The notes under the pieces were generated by a model that saw only the letters and a list, made by a program, of their open reading frames with translations, was not told where the DNA came from and did not search any database. A program made the translations under genes and the position numbers. Shown one piece after another: positions 8,141 through 17,278 of a DNA stretch of 64,000 nucleotides. The stretch is from Variovorax sp. HW608 (GTDB lineage: Bacteria; Pseudomonadota; Gammaproteobacteria; Burkholderiales; Burkholderiaceae_C): assembly GCF_900090195.1 (NCBI RefSeq), contig NZ_LT607803.1, positions 3,348,001-3,412,000 on the forward strand, in the 5' to 3' direction. The stretch's first letter is position 1, and every line of letters starts with the position of its first letter.

Positions 8141-9549
8141 AGAACACCCCCAGCATCCGCCTCGCCGCCGTCGCGGCGGGCGCGGCCCTGTTCCTGAGCG
8201 CGTGCTCGCTGGCACCCAAGTACCAGCGTCCGGAGCTGCCGGTGCCGCAGGCCTTCCCGAACACGGCCGCGCCGGCGGCGCAGCAGCCGCCGGCAGCGAC
8301 CATCGCCTGGCAGGACTACTTCACCGATCCGCGCCTCGCGAAGCTGATCGAGATCGCGCTGGCCAACAACCGCGACCTGCGCGTCTCGGTGCTCAACATC
8401 GAGAATGCGCGTGCGCAGTTCCAGATCCAGCGCGCGGCGCTGTTCCCGACGCTCAATGCATCGGCGACCCAGACCCGGCAGCGGCCCTCGGTGACAGGTA
8501 TCGGCAATGTGTCGGAGGTCGATACGGTCGGCGTCGGCTTCACCTCGTGGGAGATCGATTTCTTCGGCCGCATCGCGAGCCTGAAGGACGCGGCGCTCGC
8601 GCAATACCTCGCCACCGAGGAATCGCGCAAGGCGGCGCAGATCAGCCTCGTGAGCGCGGTCGCCACCGGATGGCTCACGGTGCTGAGCGACGACGAGTTC
8701 CTCGAGATCACGCGCCAGACGATGGAGACGCGCGACGAGTCGCTCCGCCTCACCAAGCTGCGCTTCGACAACGGCGTGGCCTCGGAGATCGACTATCGCA
8801 ATGCCGAGTCGCAGGCCGAGACCGCGCGCGCTGCCTATGCGGCGCAGCAACGCCTGCGCATGCAGGACGAGAACGCGCTCGCGCTGCTGCTCGGCGCGCC
8901 GGTGCCGCCGGAGGCGTTTGCCGGCAGCGCGGCCGGCCTGCAGGCGCTCACGCCGATCCAGGACCTGCCCGCGGGGCTGCCTTCGGACCTGCTCACCGAG
9001 CGGCCCGATATCCGCGCGGCCGAGCAGCAGCTGATTGCGGCCAATGCCAACATCGGCGCGGCGCGGGCTGCGTTCTTCCCGCGCGTGACGCTGACCTCGT
9101 CGATCGGCACCGCGAGCAACGAGTTCTCGGGGCTCTTCAAGAGCGGCTCCAAGGCCTGGAGCTTCGCGCCGGCGATCACGCTGCCGATCTTCGATGCGGG
9201 CCGCAACCGCGCGGGGCTCGACTCGGCGAACGTCGAGCGCGACATCGCGGTGGCGCAGTACGAGAAGGCGATCCAGACTGCGTTCCGCGAAGTCGCCGAT
9301 GCGCTCGCCGGGCAGGCGACCTACGACGAACAGTTGCGGGCCCTGATCGCGCAGGCCAACGCGGAAGAGATCCGCTTCAAGCTGTCGGACATGCGCTATC
9401 GCAACGGCATCGCGAGCGGGCTCGACCTGCTGGACGCGCAGCGCTCGCTGTACATGGCGCAACTGGCCACCGCGCAGGCGCGCCAGTCGAAACTGCAGAA
9501 CCAGGTCGCCCTGTTCAAGACGCTGGGCGGGGGCTGGGCCACGCGATAG
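8137..9549 (+). CDS. oprM: Outer-membrane efflux channel lipoprotein (OprM/NodT type)
   Basis: This 470-residue TolC-family channel completes the tripartite pump. The start at 8137 overlaps the acrB stop (ATGA) and gives a lipoprotein signal with FLSAC (Cys at about residue 22) followed by LAPKYQRPELPVP, the standard NodT N-terminus. Two outer-membrane-factor repeats follow; TERPDIRAAEQQL and LPIFDAGRNRA are typical of the second. A longer in-frame extension upstream is only the shadow of acrB. No terminator hairpin was seen before the converging porin fragment at 9582. Confidence 0.93.
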   Translation: MKNTPSIRLAAVAAGAALFLSACSLAPKYQRPELPVPQAFPNTAAPAAQQPPAATIAWQDYFTDPRLAKLIEIALANNRDLRVSVLNIENARAQFQIQRAALFPTLNASATQTRQRPSVTGIGNVSEVDTVGVGFTSWEIDFFGRIASLKDAALAQYLATEESRKAAQISLVSAVATGWLTVLSDDEFLEITRQTMETRDESLRLTKLRFDNGVASEIDYRNAESQAETARAAYAAQQRLRMQDENALALLLGAPVPPEAFAGSAAGLQALTPIQDLPAGLPSDLLTERPDIRAAEQQLIAANANIGAARAAFFPRVTLTSSIGTASNEFSGLFKSGSKAWSFAPAITLPIFDAGRNRAGLDSANVERDIAVAQYEKAIQTAFREVADALAGQATYDEQLRALIAQANAEEIRFKLSDMRYRNGIASGLDLLDAQRSLYMAQLATAQARQSKLQNQVALFKTLGGGWATR

Positions 9550-9581
9550 CGCGCGCCGCCCCGCCCTGTGCGCCGCGTCGA

Positions 9582-10401
9582 TCAGAACCGGGTGCGCAGG
9601 CCGACGCCGAACTCCCACTGGCTTCCGAAGCCGTGGGTGTTGGCAACCTTGTAGCCATCCCTCAGCCTGAGGTAGTCGGTGGCGAGGTAGACCTCGGTGA
9701 TGTTGTCGAAGTGGTAGAAGGTCGACCCGTAGACCGTGCCACGGCTGCCGGTCGCCGTCGCCGTCGCCAGGCTGGTGTTCGAGAACGCGTTCAGGACATT
9801 GCCGCCGGCGTTGACGGCCGCGTTGTCGGCCTTCATGTTCTGGTAGCCCAGCTGATAGTCGAACTTGCTGCCCTTGGGCGCGAGCTTGGCCGAGACGGTG
9901 TAGGCATTGTCGGTCCGGCTGCCGAGCAGCCCTTGCTCCGCCGTGTAGTGGTAGTAGCCGGCATTCAGCCTGACAGGGCCGATGGTGTAGTTGCCGCCGA
10001 CGGAGTATGAGCGGTTGGTGCGGCCGTCCACGTTGGCCGATGTGGCGAAGCCGGCCAGGACCAGCTGCTTGAAGTTGTTGTTGTTGGTGTAGCCGCCCTC
10101 TTCGAGGGTCGGCGCAGCCGGGCCGTATGGATCCCCGTAGATGTCCGAAGAGATCGGATCGCGGGCAATGGCGTTCTGGCGACCCAGCGTGAGTTTGCCG
10201 AACGCATCGCTTTGCACGCCGACCCAGGCGTGGCGATTGAAGGTCACGCCCGGCGTGTCGTCGGAGCCGGTCTGGCTCTCGAACTCGCTCTCGAGCTTGA
10301 AGATCGTATCCAGGCCGCTGTCGCCCATGGCGCGCCTGCCGGTCAGGCCCCAGCGGTTGCCGCTGAACCATGCAACGCGCGGAGAAGTCACGCTGTTGCC
10401 G
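9582..10401 (-). pseudogene. Truncated and internally deleted porin copy
   Basis: This is a partial second copy of the porin gene at 11589-12935, about 99 percent identical by eye (only about seven or eight substitutions noticed over 818 bp). It lacks the 5' part, including the signal peptide and the N-terminal coiled coil: similarity stops abruptly at 10401, 33 bp from the Bug gene stop. It also has a precise 174-bp in-frame internal deletion that removes 58 residues between NNNNFKQLV and LAGFATS. The stop is TGA here and TAG in the full copy. Without export signal or first strands it cannot make a working porin. Confidence 0.88.
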
Positions 10402-10434
10402 AAGCGCGACGCCCGCGATCAGATCCCGGCCAGC

Positions 10435-11403
10435 CTACTCCGGCTTGATGCCGGCTGCCTTCACGAGCTTGCTCCACTTGGCGGTTTCGGCAGCCACGTA
10501 GGCTGCGAACTGCTCCGGTGTCCCGCCCATCACCTCGTTGCCCTGGCTGAGCATCTGCTTGCGGATCTCGGGATCCTGAAGCGCCTTGTTCACGACGCCG
10601 TTCAACAGCGTGACGATGGCCTTCGGCGTGCCTGCGGGTGCGATCAGGCCCTGCCAGTTCTCGACTTCGAAGCCCGGCACGCCGGCCTCGATCATCGTCG
10701 GGACCTCCGGGAACAGAGGGGAGCGCTTGGTGCTGGTGATGGCCAGGGCCCGCAGTTTCCCGGCCTGGATGTTCGGCGCTGCGGAATAGAGTTGCTCGAA
10801 CATCATGTCGACCTGTCCGCCCAGCAGGTCGGTCGTCGCGAGCGCCCCGCTTCGATACGGGATGTGGGTCATCGAGATCTTCGCGGTCGACTTGAACAGT
10901 TCACCCGAAAGATGGTGAGATCCGCCCAGGCCCCCCGATGCGAACGACAGTTTGCCGGGATGGGCTTTCGCCGCCTGGATGATGTCCTTCACGCTCTTGA
11001 AGGGCGAGTCGGGACGCACCGTGAGGGCCAGCGGTCCCTTTTCGATCAGGCAGATCGGCACCAGGTCCTTGGCCGGGTTGAAGGGAAGCTTGGGAAACAT
11101 CGCCTCGTTCACCGAGAGCGGGGCGAAATTCCCCATCCCGATGACATAGCCGTCCGGCTTGGCCTTGGCGATGAAGTCGGTGCCGATGTTGCCGCCGGCA
11201 CCCGGCTTGTTCTCGACGATGACCGGAACCCCCAGCTCCGCGGAGATGAAGCGGGCAATCTGCCGTGATCGCTGGTCCGAACCGCCGCCGGCCGCGTAAG
11301 GGCAGACGAAAGTGATTGGCTTGGACGGATATTTTTCCTGCGCCCAGGCGGGCGAGAGGACGGTCATCAGACCGGCGGCTTGAAGGACGGTGCGTCGTTG
11401 CAT
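10435..11403 (-). CDS. Bug/TctC-family periplasmic solute-binding protein
   Basis: This 322-residue exported protein has a signal peptide (residues 1-21, ending SPAWA). The two-lobe Bug fold shows KPITFVCPYAAGGGSD early, VIVENKPGAGGNIGTDF, and the typical late FEVENWQGLIAPAGTP. Bug proteins bind carboxylates or other small organic acids. They serve either the tripartite tricarboxylate transporter or, often as orphans, signalling and scavenging. No tctA or tctB membrane gene is nearby, so this is an orphan. It lies between the two porin copies on the same strand, 185 bp after the full porin, and a TctD/TctE-like system is divergent from that porin. Ligand unknown. Confidence 0.9.
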   Translation of the reverse strand: MQRRTVLQAAGLMTVLSPAWAQEKYPSKPITFVCPYAAGGGSDQRSRQIARFISAELGVPVIVENKPGAGGNIGTDFIAKAKPDGYVIGMGNFAPLSVNEAMFPKLPFNPAKDLVPICLIEKGPLALTVRPDSPFKSVKDIIQAAKAHPGKLSFASGGLGGSHHLSGELFKSTAKISMTHIPYRSGALATTDLLGGQVDMMFEQLYSAAPNIQAGKLRALAITSTKRSPLFPEVPTMIEAGVPGFEVENWQGLIAPAGTPKAIVTLLNGVVNKALQDPEIRKQMLSQGNEVMGGTPEQFAAYVAAETAKWSKLVKAAGIKPE

Positions 11404-11588
11404 TCGATATCTCGGGGTTTTCTGTTTAAGTTTTCGAAGGATTCACGAGGCGTCTGGGATTTCAGGTGACGCCTCCGCGCTCGGCGACCACATCGAGGCT
11501 TGTCGGCCGCGAAGGCGCAAGGCTGGAGCTTTCATTCCTTGATAAGGTGACTTTGAAGCCGGCCGCCGCCCAAGTCCGCGAGTGTCGA

Positions 11589-12935
11589 CTAGAACCGGGT
11601 GCGCAGGCCGACGCCGAACTCCCACTGGCTTCCGAAGCCGTGGGTGTTGGCAACCTTGTAGCCATCCCTCAGCCTGAGGTAGTCGGTGGCGAGGTAGACC
11701 TCCGTGATGTTGTCGAAGTGGTAGAACGTCGACCCGTAGACTGTGCCACGGCTGCCGGTGGCCGTCGCCGTCGCCAGGCTGGTGTTCGAGAACGCGTTCA
11801 GGACATTGCCGCCGGCGTTGACGGCCGCGTTGTCGGCCTTCATGTTCTGGTAGCCCAGCTGATAGTCGAACTTGCTGCCCTTGGGCGCGAGCTTGGCCGA
11901 GACGGTGTAGGCATTGTCGGTCCGGCTGCCGAGCAGCCCTTGCTCCGCCGTGTAGTGGTAGTAGCCGGCATTCAGCCTGACAGGGCCGATGGTGTAGTTG
12001 CCGCCGACGGAGTATGAGCGGTTGGTGCGGCCGTCCACGTTGGCCGATGTGGCGAAGCCGGCCAGGTTGTACGCGCCGCCTGCATAAGCGAGCGTCAGCG
12101 TTTCCGTCGAGCCTTGCGAGAAGCTGCCCGGCACGCCGCCGAACTGATATGCCGCGCCGAGGTACAGGTCGTTGTCGAACTTCTTCTTGTACACGACGCC
12201 GTTGTCCAGTCGCGTGCCCGTGGCGCTGCCCGCGTAGAAGACCAGTTGCTTGAAGTTGTTGTTGTTGGTGTAGCCGCCCTCTTCGAGGGTCGGCGCAGCC
12301 GGGCCGTATGGATCCCCGTAGATGCCCGAAGAGATCGGATCGCGGGCAATGGCGTTCTGGCGACCCAGCGTGAGTTTGCCGAACGCATCGCTTTGCACGC
12401 CGACCCAGGCGTCGCGATTGAAGGTCACGCCCGGCGTGTCGTCGGAGCCGGTCTGGCTCTCGAACTCGCTCTCGAGCTTGAAGATCGTATCCAGGCCGCT
12501 GTCGCCCATGGCGCGCCTGCCGGTCAGGCCCCAGCGGTTGCCGCTGAACCATGCAACGCGCGGAGAAGTCACGCTGTTGCCGTCCTTGTCCGCGTTGTTG
12601 GTGTGAACGTAGGTCACGTCGATCAGGCCATACAGCGAGACGCTGCCCTGCGGCGTGGCGTAGCTCAGGCCTTTGCCGCGCTCGAAGCTCACGCCTTCAG
12701 GCAGGGCACCGGGCGCCGCGACGGGAGCGGCCGAGATCTGCTGCTGTTGCTGTTGCTGCTGCGTCTGCACCGCGTTGAGCTTCTGCTCGAGCGCGTCGAG
12801 CCGCAGCTTCTGGGCCTCTGCGGCCTGCTTCTGAGCCGCGATCTCTGCCTTCAGGTCGGCAACCTGGTCGGCGAAAGCAGGCGCCGATATCGAATAAATA
12901 GCCAGAATGGCGCTGCACAATGCGGTCTTCTTCAC
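11589..12935 (-). CDS. Trimeric outer-membrane porin with N-terminal coiled coil
   Basis: This 448-residue Gram-negative porin belongs to the betaproteobacterial Omp32-like group. A signal peptide (ending SAPAFA) is followed by a predicted coiled coil of Ala, Gln, Lys and Glu (about residues 23-70) that contains a run of eight Gln. The barrel begins at GSVSLYGLIDVTYVHT, with NRWGLTGRRAMGDSGLDTIF as the conserved early strands and WEFGVGLRTRF as the C-terminal strand ending in Phe. The N-terminal coiled coil is unusual for simple porins and may reach into the periplasm. It is divergent from the response regulator gene at 13149. Confidence 0.92.
   Translation of the reverse strand: MKKTALCSAILAIYSISAPAFADQVADLKAEIAAQKQAAEAQKLRLDALEQKLNAVQTQQQQQQQQISAAPVAAPGALPEGVSFERGKGLSYATPQGSVSLYGLIDVTYVHTNNADKDGNSVTSPRVAWFSGNRWGLTGRRAMGDSGLDTIFKLESEFESQTGSDDTPGVTFNRDAWVGVQSDAFGKLTLGRQNAIARDPISSGIYGDPYGPAAPTLEEGGYTNNNNFKQLVFYAGSATGTRLDNGVVYKKKFDNDLYLGAAYQFGGVPGSFSQGSTETLTLAYAGGAYNLAGFATSANVDGRTNRSYSVGGNYTIGPVRLNAGYYHYTAEQGLLGSRTDNAYTVSAKLAPKGSKFDYQLGYQNMKADNAAVNAGGNVLNAFSNTSLATATATGSRGTVYGSTFYHFDNITEVYLATDYLRLRDGYKVANTHGFGSQWEFGVGLRTRF
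11591..12582. repeat. Direct repeat, long copy (partner at 9584-10401)
   Basis: The 992-bp segment matches 9584-10401 except for the 174-bp block present only here (about 12066-12241). The two copies are in the same orientation and flank the Bug gene, so recombination between them could delete or amplify it. Confidence 0.88.
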
Positions 12936-13148
12936 GCGGTCTTCTCCTCGACTCTTTGACGGTACGGGTGGGGGTTGTTGTCAGTGCGCCGCCCTTGGCG
13001 TTGCACGCGGCGGATTCTGTTTTTGCGACCTTTCGCGCCGCTTTACTTTGGTTCGGGTTCGGGAAAACACCGACCATCACCGCCGCTGCGTGCACGCCCA
13101 ATATCGGGTCCCAAATGCGCGCGCCGCGCGATTCAGTGCCCCCACAAA

Positions 13149-13814
13149 ATGCGTTTGCTGCTGGTCGAAGACAGTCTCAAGTTGGCCTCCTGGTTGAGTA
13201 AGGCGTTAGGCCAACGTGGATTCGCCGTCGACGAAGTACACGACGGCGTCCAGGCGGACGCCTTGCTGTGCACGGAAAGCTACGACGCGGTCGTGCTTGA
13301 CCTGTCGCTGCCGGGCATGGGTGGATTGGCCGTGCTTCAGCGTGCCCGCGAACGCCGGAACTCGTCGCCGGTGGTCATCCTGACGGCCCGGGGCGAGTTG
13401 GAAGAGCGCGTCAAGGGCCTGAACCTCGGCGCCGACGACTATCTCGCCAAGCCCTTCGACTTTTCCGAGCTCGAGGCGCGACTGGCTGCGGTCATGCGCA
13501 GGGCGCACGGCGTGAGCACCCCGAAAGTCAAACTCGGCCCCCTGGAGTACGAGACCAGCGGACGACTCTTCACGCTGCACGGCCGCAGGCTCGTGCTGCG
13601 TCCCAAGGAGCACTCCGTGCTGGAAGTGCTGCTGATGCGAATGGGCAAGGCCGTCAGCAAGGCCGCGCTGTACGAACGCGTGTTCTCGCTGGATGCGACG
13701 ACCGGCCAGGACGTGGTCGAGATCTACATCCATCGACTGCGCAAGCAACTCCACGAAACCGGCGTTTCGATCGTCACTCTGCGCGGCCTGGGATATGTTC
13801 TGGAAGCAGGCTGA
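13149..13814 (+). CDS. OmpR-family response regulator (TctD-like)
   Basis: This 221-residue protein has an N-terminal receiver with acidic residues in VEDS, phospho-acceptor Asp51 (VVLDLSLPGMGG) and Lys101 in DDYLAKPFD. A winged-helix C-terminal domain follows, with DVVEIYIHRLRKQL and TLRGLGYVLEAG. It resembles TctD/QseB regulators. The 213-bp gap to the divergent porin gene should hold both promoters and probably its binding sites; no site could be assigned with confidence. The gene ends 20 bp inside the kinase gene, so the pair is coupled. The likely role is control of the porin and Bug genes; this is inferred from position. Confidence 0.9.
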   Translation: MRLLLVEDSLKLASWLSKALGQRGFAVDEVHDGVQADALLCTESYDAVVLDLSLPGMGGLAVLQRARERRNSSPVVILTARGELEERVKGLNLGADDYLAKPFDFSELEARLAAVMRRAHGVSTPKVKLGPLEYETSGRLFTLHGRRLVLRPKEHSVLEVLLMRMGKAVSKAALYERVFSLDATTGQDVVEIYIHRLRKQLHETGVSIVTLRGLGYVLEAG

Positions 13815-15222
13815 CAGCCTGCAATTTCAGCTGCTGCGCTGGCTGCTGATTCCGCTGCTGCTCCTGTTGCTGGTCAATGCATGGTTCAGCAATCGAACCG
13901 CGGTGGCAACGGCCAACCTCGCGTTCGATCGTCTTCTCATGGCGTCGGCGGATGCGATCGCCGAGGGCATCGAGGTCAGGAACGGCGGCATCGCCGTGGA
14001 TCTGCCGTATGCCGCCCTCCAGCTGCTCGAATCGAACATGCAGGAACGCGTCTTCTATCGCGTCGTCGCTCCGGACGGAAAGACGCTGACGGGATACGAC
14101 GACCTGCCGCTGCCCGCAAGCGCGCCCGTGCCGCCGCAAGAGTCTGTCGCCTATTCCGCGCAGTATCGCGGCGAGACCATCCATCTCCTGGCCCTGAACA
14201 AGCAGGTCTACGGCGCCAACCCGACGGCGCCCGTCACGATCGTCGTCGCGGCGACCGGTGGAGCGCGCAATGCACTGTCGCGCGAGATCCTGATCGAAGG
14301 CCTGACGCGACAGGGGCTGTTGATCCTGGCCGCAGGGCTGCTCGTGGCGTTCGGTCTGCTCCGCGGCCTCGAGCCGCTCAGGCGTTTGCACGCCAGCGTG
14401 ACCGAACGCGAGCCGTCGGACCTCAGCCCGATCGATCCGTCGGGCATCCAGAAGGAGGTTCGTCCGCTCATCCAGGCCCTGAATCTGCACATGGGGCGTG
14501 TCGCGAACCTGCTGGCGAGCCGGGAGCGGCTGATCATGGACGCATCGCACCAGATGCGCACGCCGCTGGCCGAGATGCGCATGCAAATCGAATACAGCGT
14601 GCAACAGAATCGACCGGAGTTGTCCCGCGCGACATTGATCGACACGCAAGCGGGCATCGACCGCCTGGCACGCCTGATCTCGCAGATTCTTTTGCAGGCA
14701 CGATTGGATCCGGACGTCCTGCACGACCAGCGCATTGCACCTGTGGACCTGAGCGAACTCGCGCTGGACACTGCGCTGGAGTACGTCGCGAAGGCGAGAA
14801 GAAGATCGATGGACCTGAGCCTGGAAGACGCCCCGCAGCCGGTGGTCGTCATGGGGAATGCACTGCTGCTTCGTGAGCTGATCGCGAACCTGATCGACAA
14901 CGCCATCGCCTATGGTCGCCATGGTGGAAGCGTCGCGATTCGCCTGAATCGCGACGGCGGCGGGCCCGTCCTGGAAATCGAGGACGACGGGCCTGGCATC
15001 CCGCTCGCCGAGCGCGACAAGGTCTTCGAACGGTTCTACCGGGCGCCCGGCTCGGCCGTCGGCGGATCGGGGTTGGGGCTGTCCATCGTGCGCGACATCT
15101 GCATCGCCCATCGATCCCGCATCGAGTTGCGCACGCCCAGCAGCGGCGTGGGCCTGGCGGTGCGCATCCATCTGCAAGAGGCCGGTCCGCAGCCTGCGGA
15201 TTCGACGCCGGACGCTACTTGA
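13795..15222 (+). CDS. TctE-like sensor histidine kinase
   Basis: This 475-residue membrane kinase has TM1 at residues 12-30, then a periplasmic sensor region (about 31-170) with the TctE-like PDGKTLTGYDDLPLP, TM2 at about 172-190 and a HAMP-like linker. The dimerisation box MDASHQMRTPLAEM carries His252. The ATPase domain has LIDNAIAYG (N box), DDGPGIP and GSGLGLSIV. The start at 13795, inside the regulator gene, is chosen because it places TM1 at the N-terminus. The last 8 bp overlap the convergent binding-protein gene. In the related TctDE and BctDE systems the kinase senses carboxylates with help from a binding protein. Confidence 0.9.
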   Translation: MFWKQADSLQFQLLRWLLIPLLLLLLVNAWFSNRTAVATANLAFDRLLMASADAIAEGIEVRNGGIAVDLPYAALQLLESNMQERVFYRVVAPDGKTLTGYDDLPLPASAPVPPQESVAYSAQYRGETIHLLALNKQVYGANPTAPVTIVVAATGGARNALSREILIEGLTRQGLLILAAGLLVAFGLLRGLEPLRRLHASVTEREPSDLSPIDPSGIQKEVRPLIQALNLHMGRVANLLASRERLIMDASHQMRTPLAEMRMQIEYSVQQNRPELSRATLIDTQAGIDRLARLISQILLQARLDPDVLHDQRIAPVDLSELALDTALEYVAKARRRSMDLSLEDAPQPVVVMGNALLLRELIANLIDNAIAYGRHGGSVAIRLNRDGGGPVLEIEDDGPGIPLAERDKVFERFYRAPGSAVGGSGLGLSIVRDICIAHRSRIELRTPSSGVGLAVRIHLQEAGPQPADSTPDAT

Positions 15223-16357
15223 GCTCCGCGCTGGCTCCGGCGTCTTGCCCCCAGCGCCGCATGAACTCGGCTTGCTTGGCATGGTCGAGAAACACGAGCA
15301 GCGACGGCCCGACGCCGATGGCCTTCAGCGAGGTGCCGAGCTCTTGTCGGAGCGTGGCCGCGGTGAATTCACCGGCGACGTCGGTGCGGATGGAGAACAA
15401 CTCCGCTCGGGTGGACAGCACGGTCTGCCCGCGCTTGGACAAGAGGTAGTCGAGCCAGAGCTTGCCGGCGTTGGGATGCCGCGCGGTTTTTGACAGCAGG
15501 GCAATGCGCGACATGACCAGTGTGTAGTCCTTGGGCAGGACGATCCCGATCGAAGGGTCCCGGCGCGCCCGGGTCATCGCGTAGGACCCGATCAGGTTGT
15601 AGCCCAGATAGTATTGCCCCGAGACGATCCGCTGCACCATCACCGAGGTGTTGGATTCGTACTTGACCCCTGCGCCGTGGAGCGCCTTGACCAGGTCCCA
15701 GAAACCCGGCTGAACGCGGCTGTCTTGCGTCGCGAAAAGAAGGCCAACGCCCGAACGTTCCAGATCGTATGTGGCAACGTTGCCGGCGTACTTGTCGTGT
15801 TGCGTGGTGATCAGCCTTGCGAAGTCCGCATGCGTCTGCGGGATATCCGAACCCGTGACGAATCGCTTGTTGTAGACGAACACGACAGGTTCGAACGTGG
15901 TGCCATAGGCTGAATCGCGCCACACGGCCCACTCCGGCAGGTGGTCCGCCTCGGGCGACCGATATCTTTGCGCGTAGTCGTCGTTCGCGAGCTTCATCTG
16001 GAGATCCATCGCCGAACTCCAAAGCACGTCGGCCGATGGCTGGTTCGCCGCGGTCTCGGAAAGGTATCGGTGGTAAAGCTCCGGGCTGTTGATTTTTTCG
16101 TAGTCGACCTTGACGCCGGGATACAAAGTCTCGAAGTCGTGAATAAGCGCCGCCACGGCAGACCGATCGGTCGTCGAGTACACGACGACCTTGCCTTCGT
16201 CGCGGGCGGCCAGAACCACGGCTCCGTAGTTCGAGGGATATTCCTCCGGCAGCGCGGCACGTGCCGGCGCGCAGGCCGGTCCGGCGAGGCATGCAAGCAC
16301 CAACGCCCACGCGCTCCAGGTAGACGCGCGAAACTTCCAATAATGCGCTGAGAACAT
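15215..16357 (-). CDS. Orphan ABC-type (iron/AfuA-like) periplasmic binding protein
   Basis: This 380-residue protein has a signal peptide (start 16357, cleavage near APARA) and the class II binding-protein pattern of ferric or phosphosugar binders: EGKVVVYSTTDRSAV, SADVLWSSAMDLQ, PVVFVYNKRFV and GYNLIGSYAM. No permease or ATPase gene is beside it. It converges on and overlaps the TctE-like kinase gene by 8 bp. Similar proteins include AfuA and PgtC; PgtC acts in signalling for phosphoglycerate uptake, so a sensory partner role for the neighbouring kinase is possible. An upstream in-frame Met at 16471 adds a charged stretch with no export signal and was rejected. Confidence 0.85.
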   Translation of the reverse strand: MFSAHYWKFRASTWSAWALVLACLAGPACAPARAALPEEYPSNYGAVVLAARDEGKVVVYSTTDRSAVAALIHDFETLYPGVKVDYEKINSPELYHRYLSETAANQPSADVLWSSAMDLQMKLANDDYAQRYRSPEADHLPEWAVWRDSAYGTTFEPVVFVYNKRFVTGSDIPQTHADFARLITTQHDKYAGNVATYDLERSGVGLLFATQDSRVQPGFWDLVKALHGAGVKYESNTSVMVQRIVSGQYYLGYNLIGSYAMTRARRDPSIGIVLPKDYTLVMSRIALLSKTARHPNAGKLWLDYLLSKRGQTVLSTRAELFSIRTDVAGEFTAATLRQELGTSLKAIGVGPSLLVFLDHAKQAEFMRRWGQDAGASAELK

Positions 16358-16544
16358 GGGATTGCCTGGGAGATAGGGCGCGCGATGCCGGGACGGTGGC
16401 CGTTGGCAATTGTATTCTTGCCGATTCGTCGGCCCGCACCCGCCCACGCGGGTCGAGCGCGCGGATCGCAAAGCGAGCGCAGTGGGATCCCTATAATCCG
16501 CCGTGATCTAAAAAGCCCCCGACGAGCCCCACACTGAGGACCCA

Positions 16545-17159
16545 ATGAGCGACGAAGTGCACTACCAGGCCACAGAAGAAGCCCACACCGGACCGATCAA
16601 GAATCCCCGGCAACTCCTGATAGCGGTATTTTTCTCATTCCTCGCTCCCATCCTGATCATCGCGGGCTTGGTCTCGTACGTGGTCTCGGGGACCCGCCCC
16701 TCGGGTGAGGCACAGGGCGAGGGCCTGGCGCTCACCGGCGTGTCGAAGGACGTGCGCGACCGCGATGTCGCCGAGCGCCTGAAGAAGGTCGGCTCCATCG
16801 AGATCCGCGACGCCAACCGTGCGCTCGCCACCGGCGAAGCCGTGTTCAAGGCCCAGTGCGTGACCTGCCATGGCTCCCCCGGCATTCCCGGCGCGCCGCA
16901 CTTCAGCGACGCCGCGGCCTGGGGCCCCCGCATCGGCCAGGGCTACGCGACGCTGCTCGACCACGCGCTCAAGGGCAAGAACGCGATGCCTCCGCAAGGC
17001 GGCGGCGATTTCGAGGACGTGGAAATCGGCCGCGCCGTGGTCTACATGGCCAATGCCGGCGGCGCCAACTTCCCGGTGCCGGACAAGGCCGCCGCCGCGC
17101 CGGCCGAGGGCGCCGCGACCGCCGATGCAGCCAAGCCTGCGGAAGGCGCCGCCAAGTAA
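16545..17159 (+). CDS. Membrane-anchored c-type cytochrome (cytochrome c5-like)
   Basis: This 204-residue protein has a short cytoplasmic N-terminus, one membrane anchor (about residues 24-47) and a periplasmic haem domain. The haem site is CVTCH (Cys105, Cys108, His109), and NAMPPQGGG (Met about 153) supplies the probable axial Met. The tail is rich in Ala, Pro and Lys. It is a single-haem electron carrier, probably delivering electrons to a terminal oxidase. It stands alone and is followed 14 bp later by a strong terminator. Confidence 0.9.
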   Translation: MSDEVHYQATEEAHTGPIKNPRQLLIAVFFSFLAPILIIAGLVSYVVSGTRPSGEAQGEGLALTGVSKDVRDRDVAERLKKVGSIEIRDANRALATGEAVFKAQCVTCHGSPGIPGAPHFSDAAAWGPRIGQGYATLLDHALKGKNAMPPQGGGDFEDVEIGRAVVYMANAGGANFPVPDKAAAAPAEGAATADAAKPAEGAAK

Positions 17160-17173
17160 CGGCCCCCCGCGCC

Positions 17174-17209
17174 AAAAAAAAGAGCCCGCAGCAGCGGGCT
17201 CTTTTTTTT
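17174..17209. terminator. Bidirectional terminator after the cytochrome gene
   Basis: The GAGCCCGC/GCGGGCTC stem (17182-17189 and 17194-17201) with an AGCA loop is flanked by eight A on the left and eight T on the right. It can end transcription from both sides: the cytochrome gene on plus and the membrane-protein gene (17279-17794) on minus. Confidence 0.9.
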
Positions 17210-17278
17210 GGTGAGGTTCCATCCACCGGGGCACGGGAGAGTCAGGCCAGGACGGCCGTCGTCGGACCATTACGGTTG

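Noticed and set aside
4757..8215. 1152-codon open frame on the minus strand opposite acrB
   Set aside because: It mirrors the codon periodicity of the real pump gene, is full of Arg, His and Asp, and has no recognisable domain. It is a GC-rich shadow.
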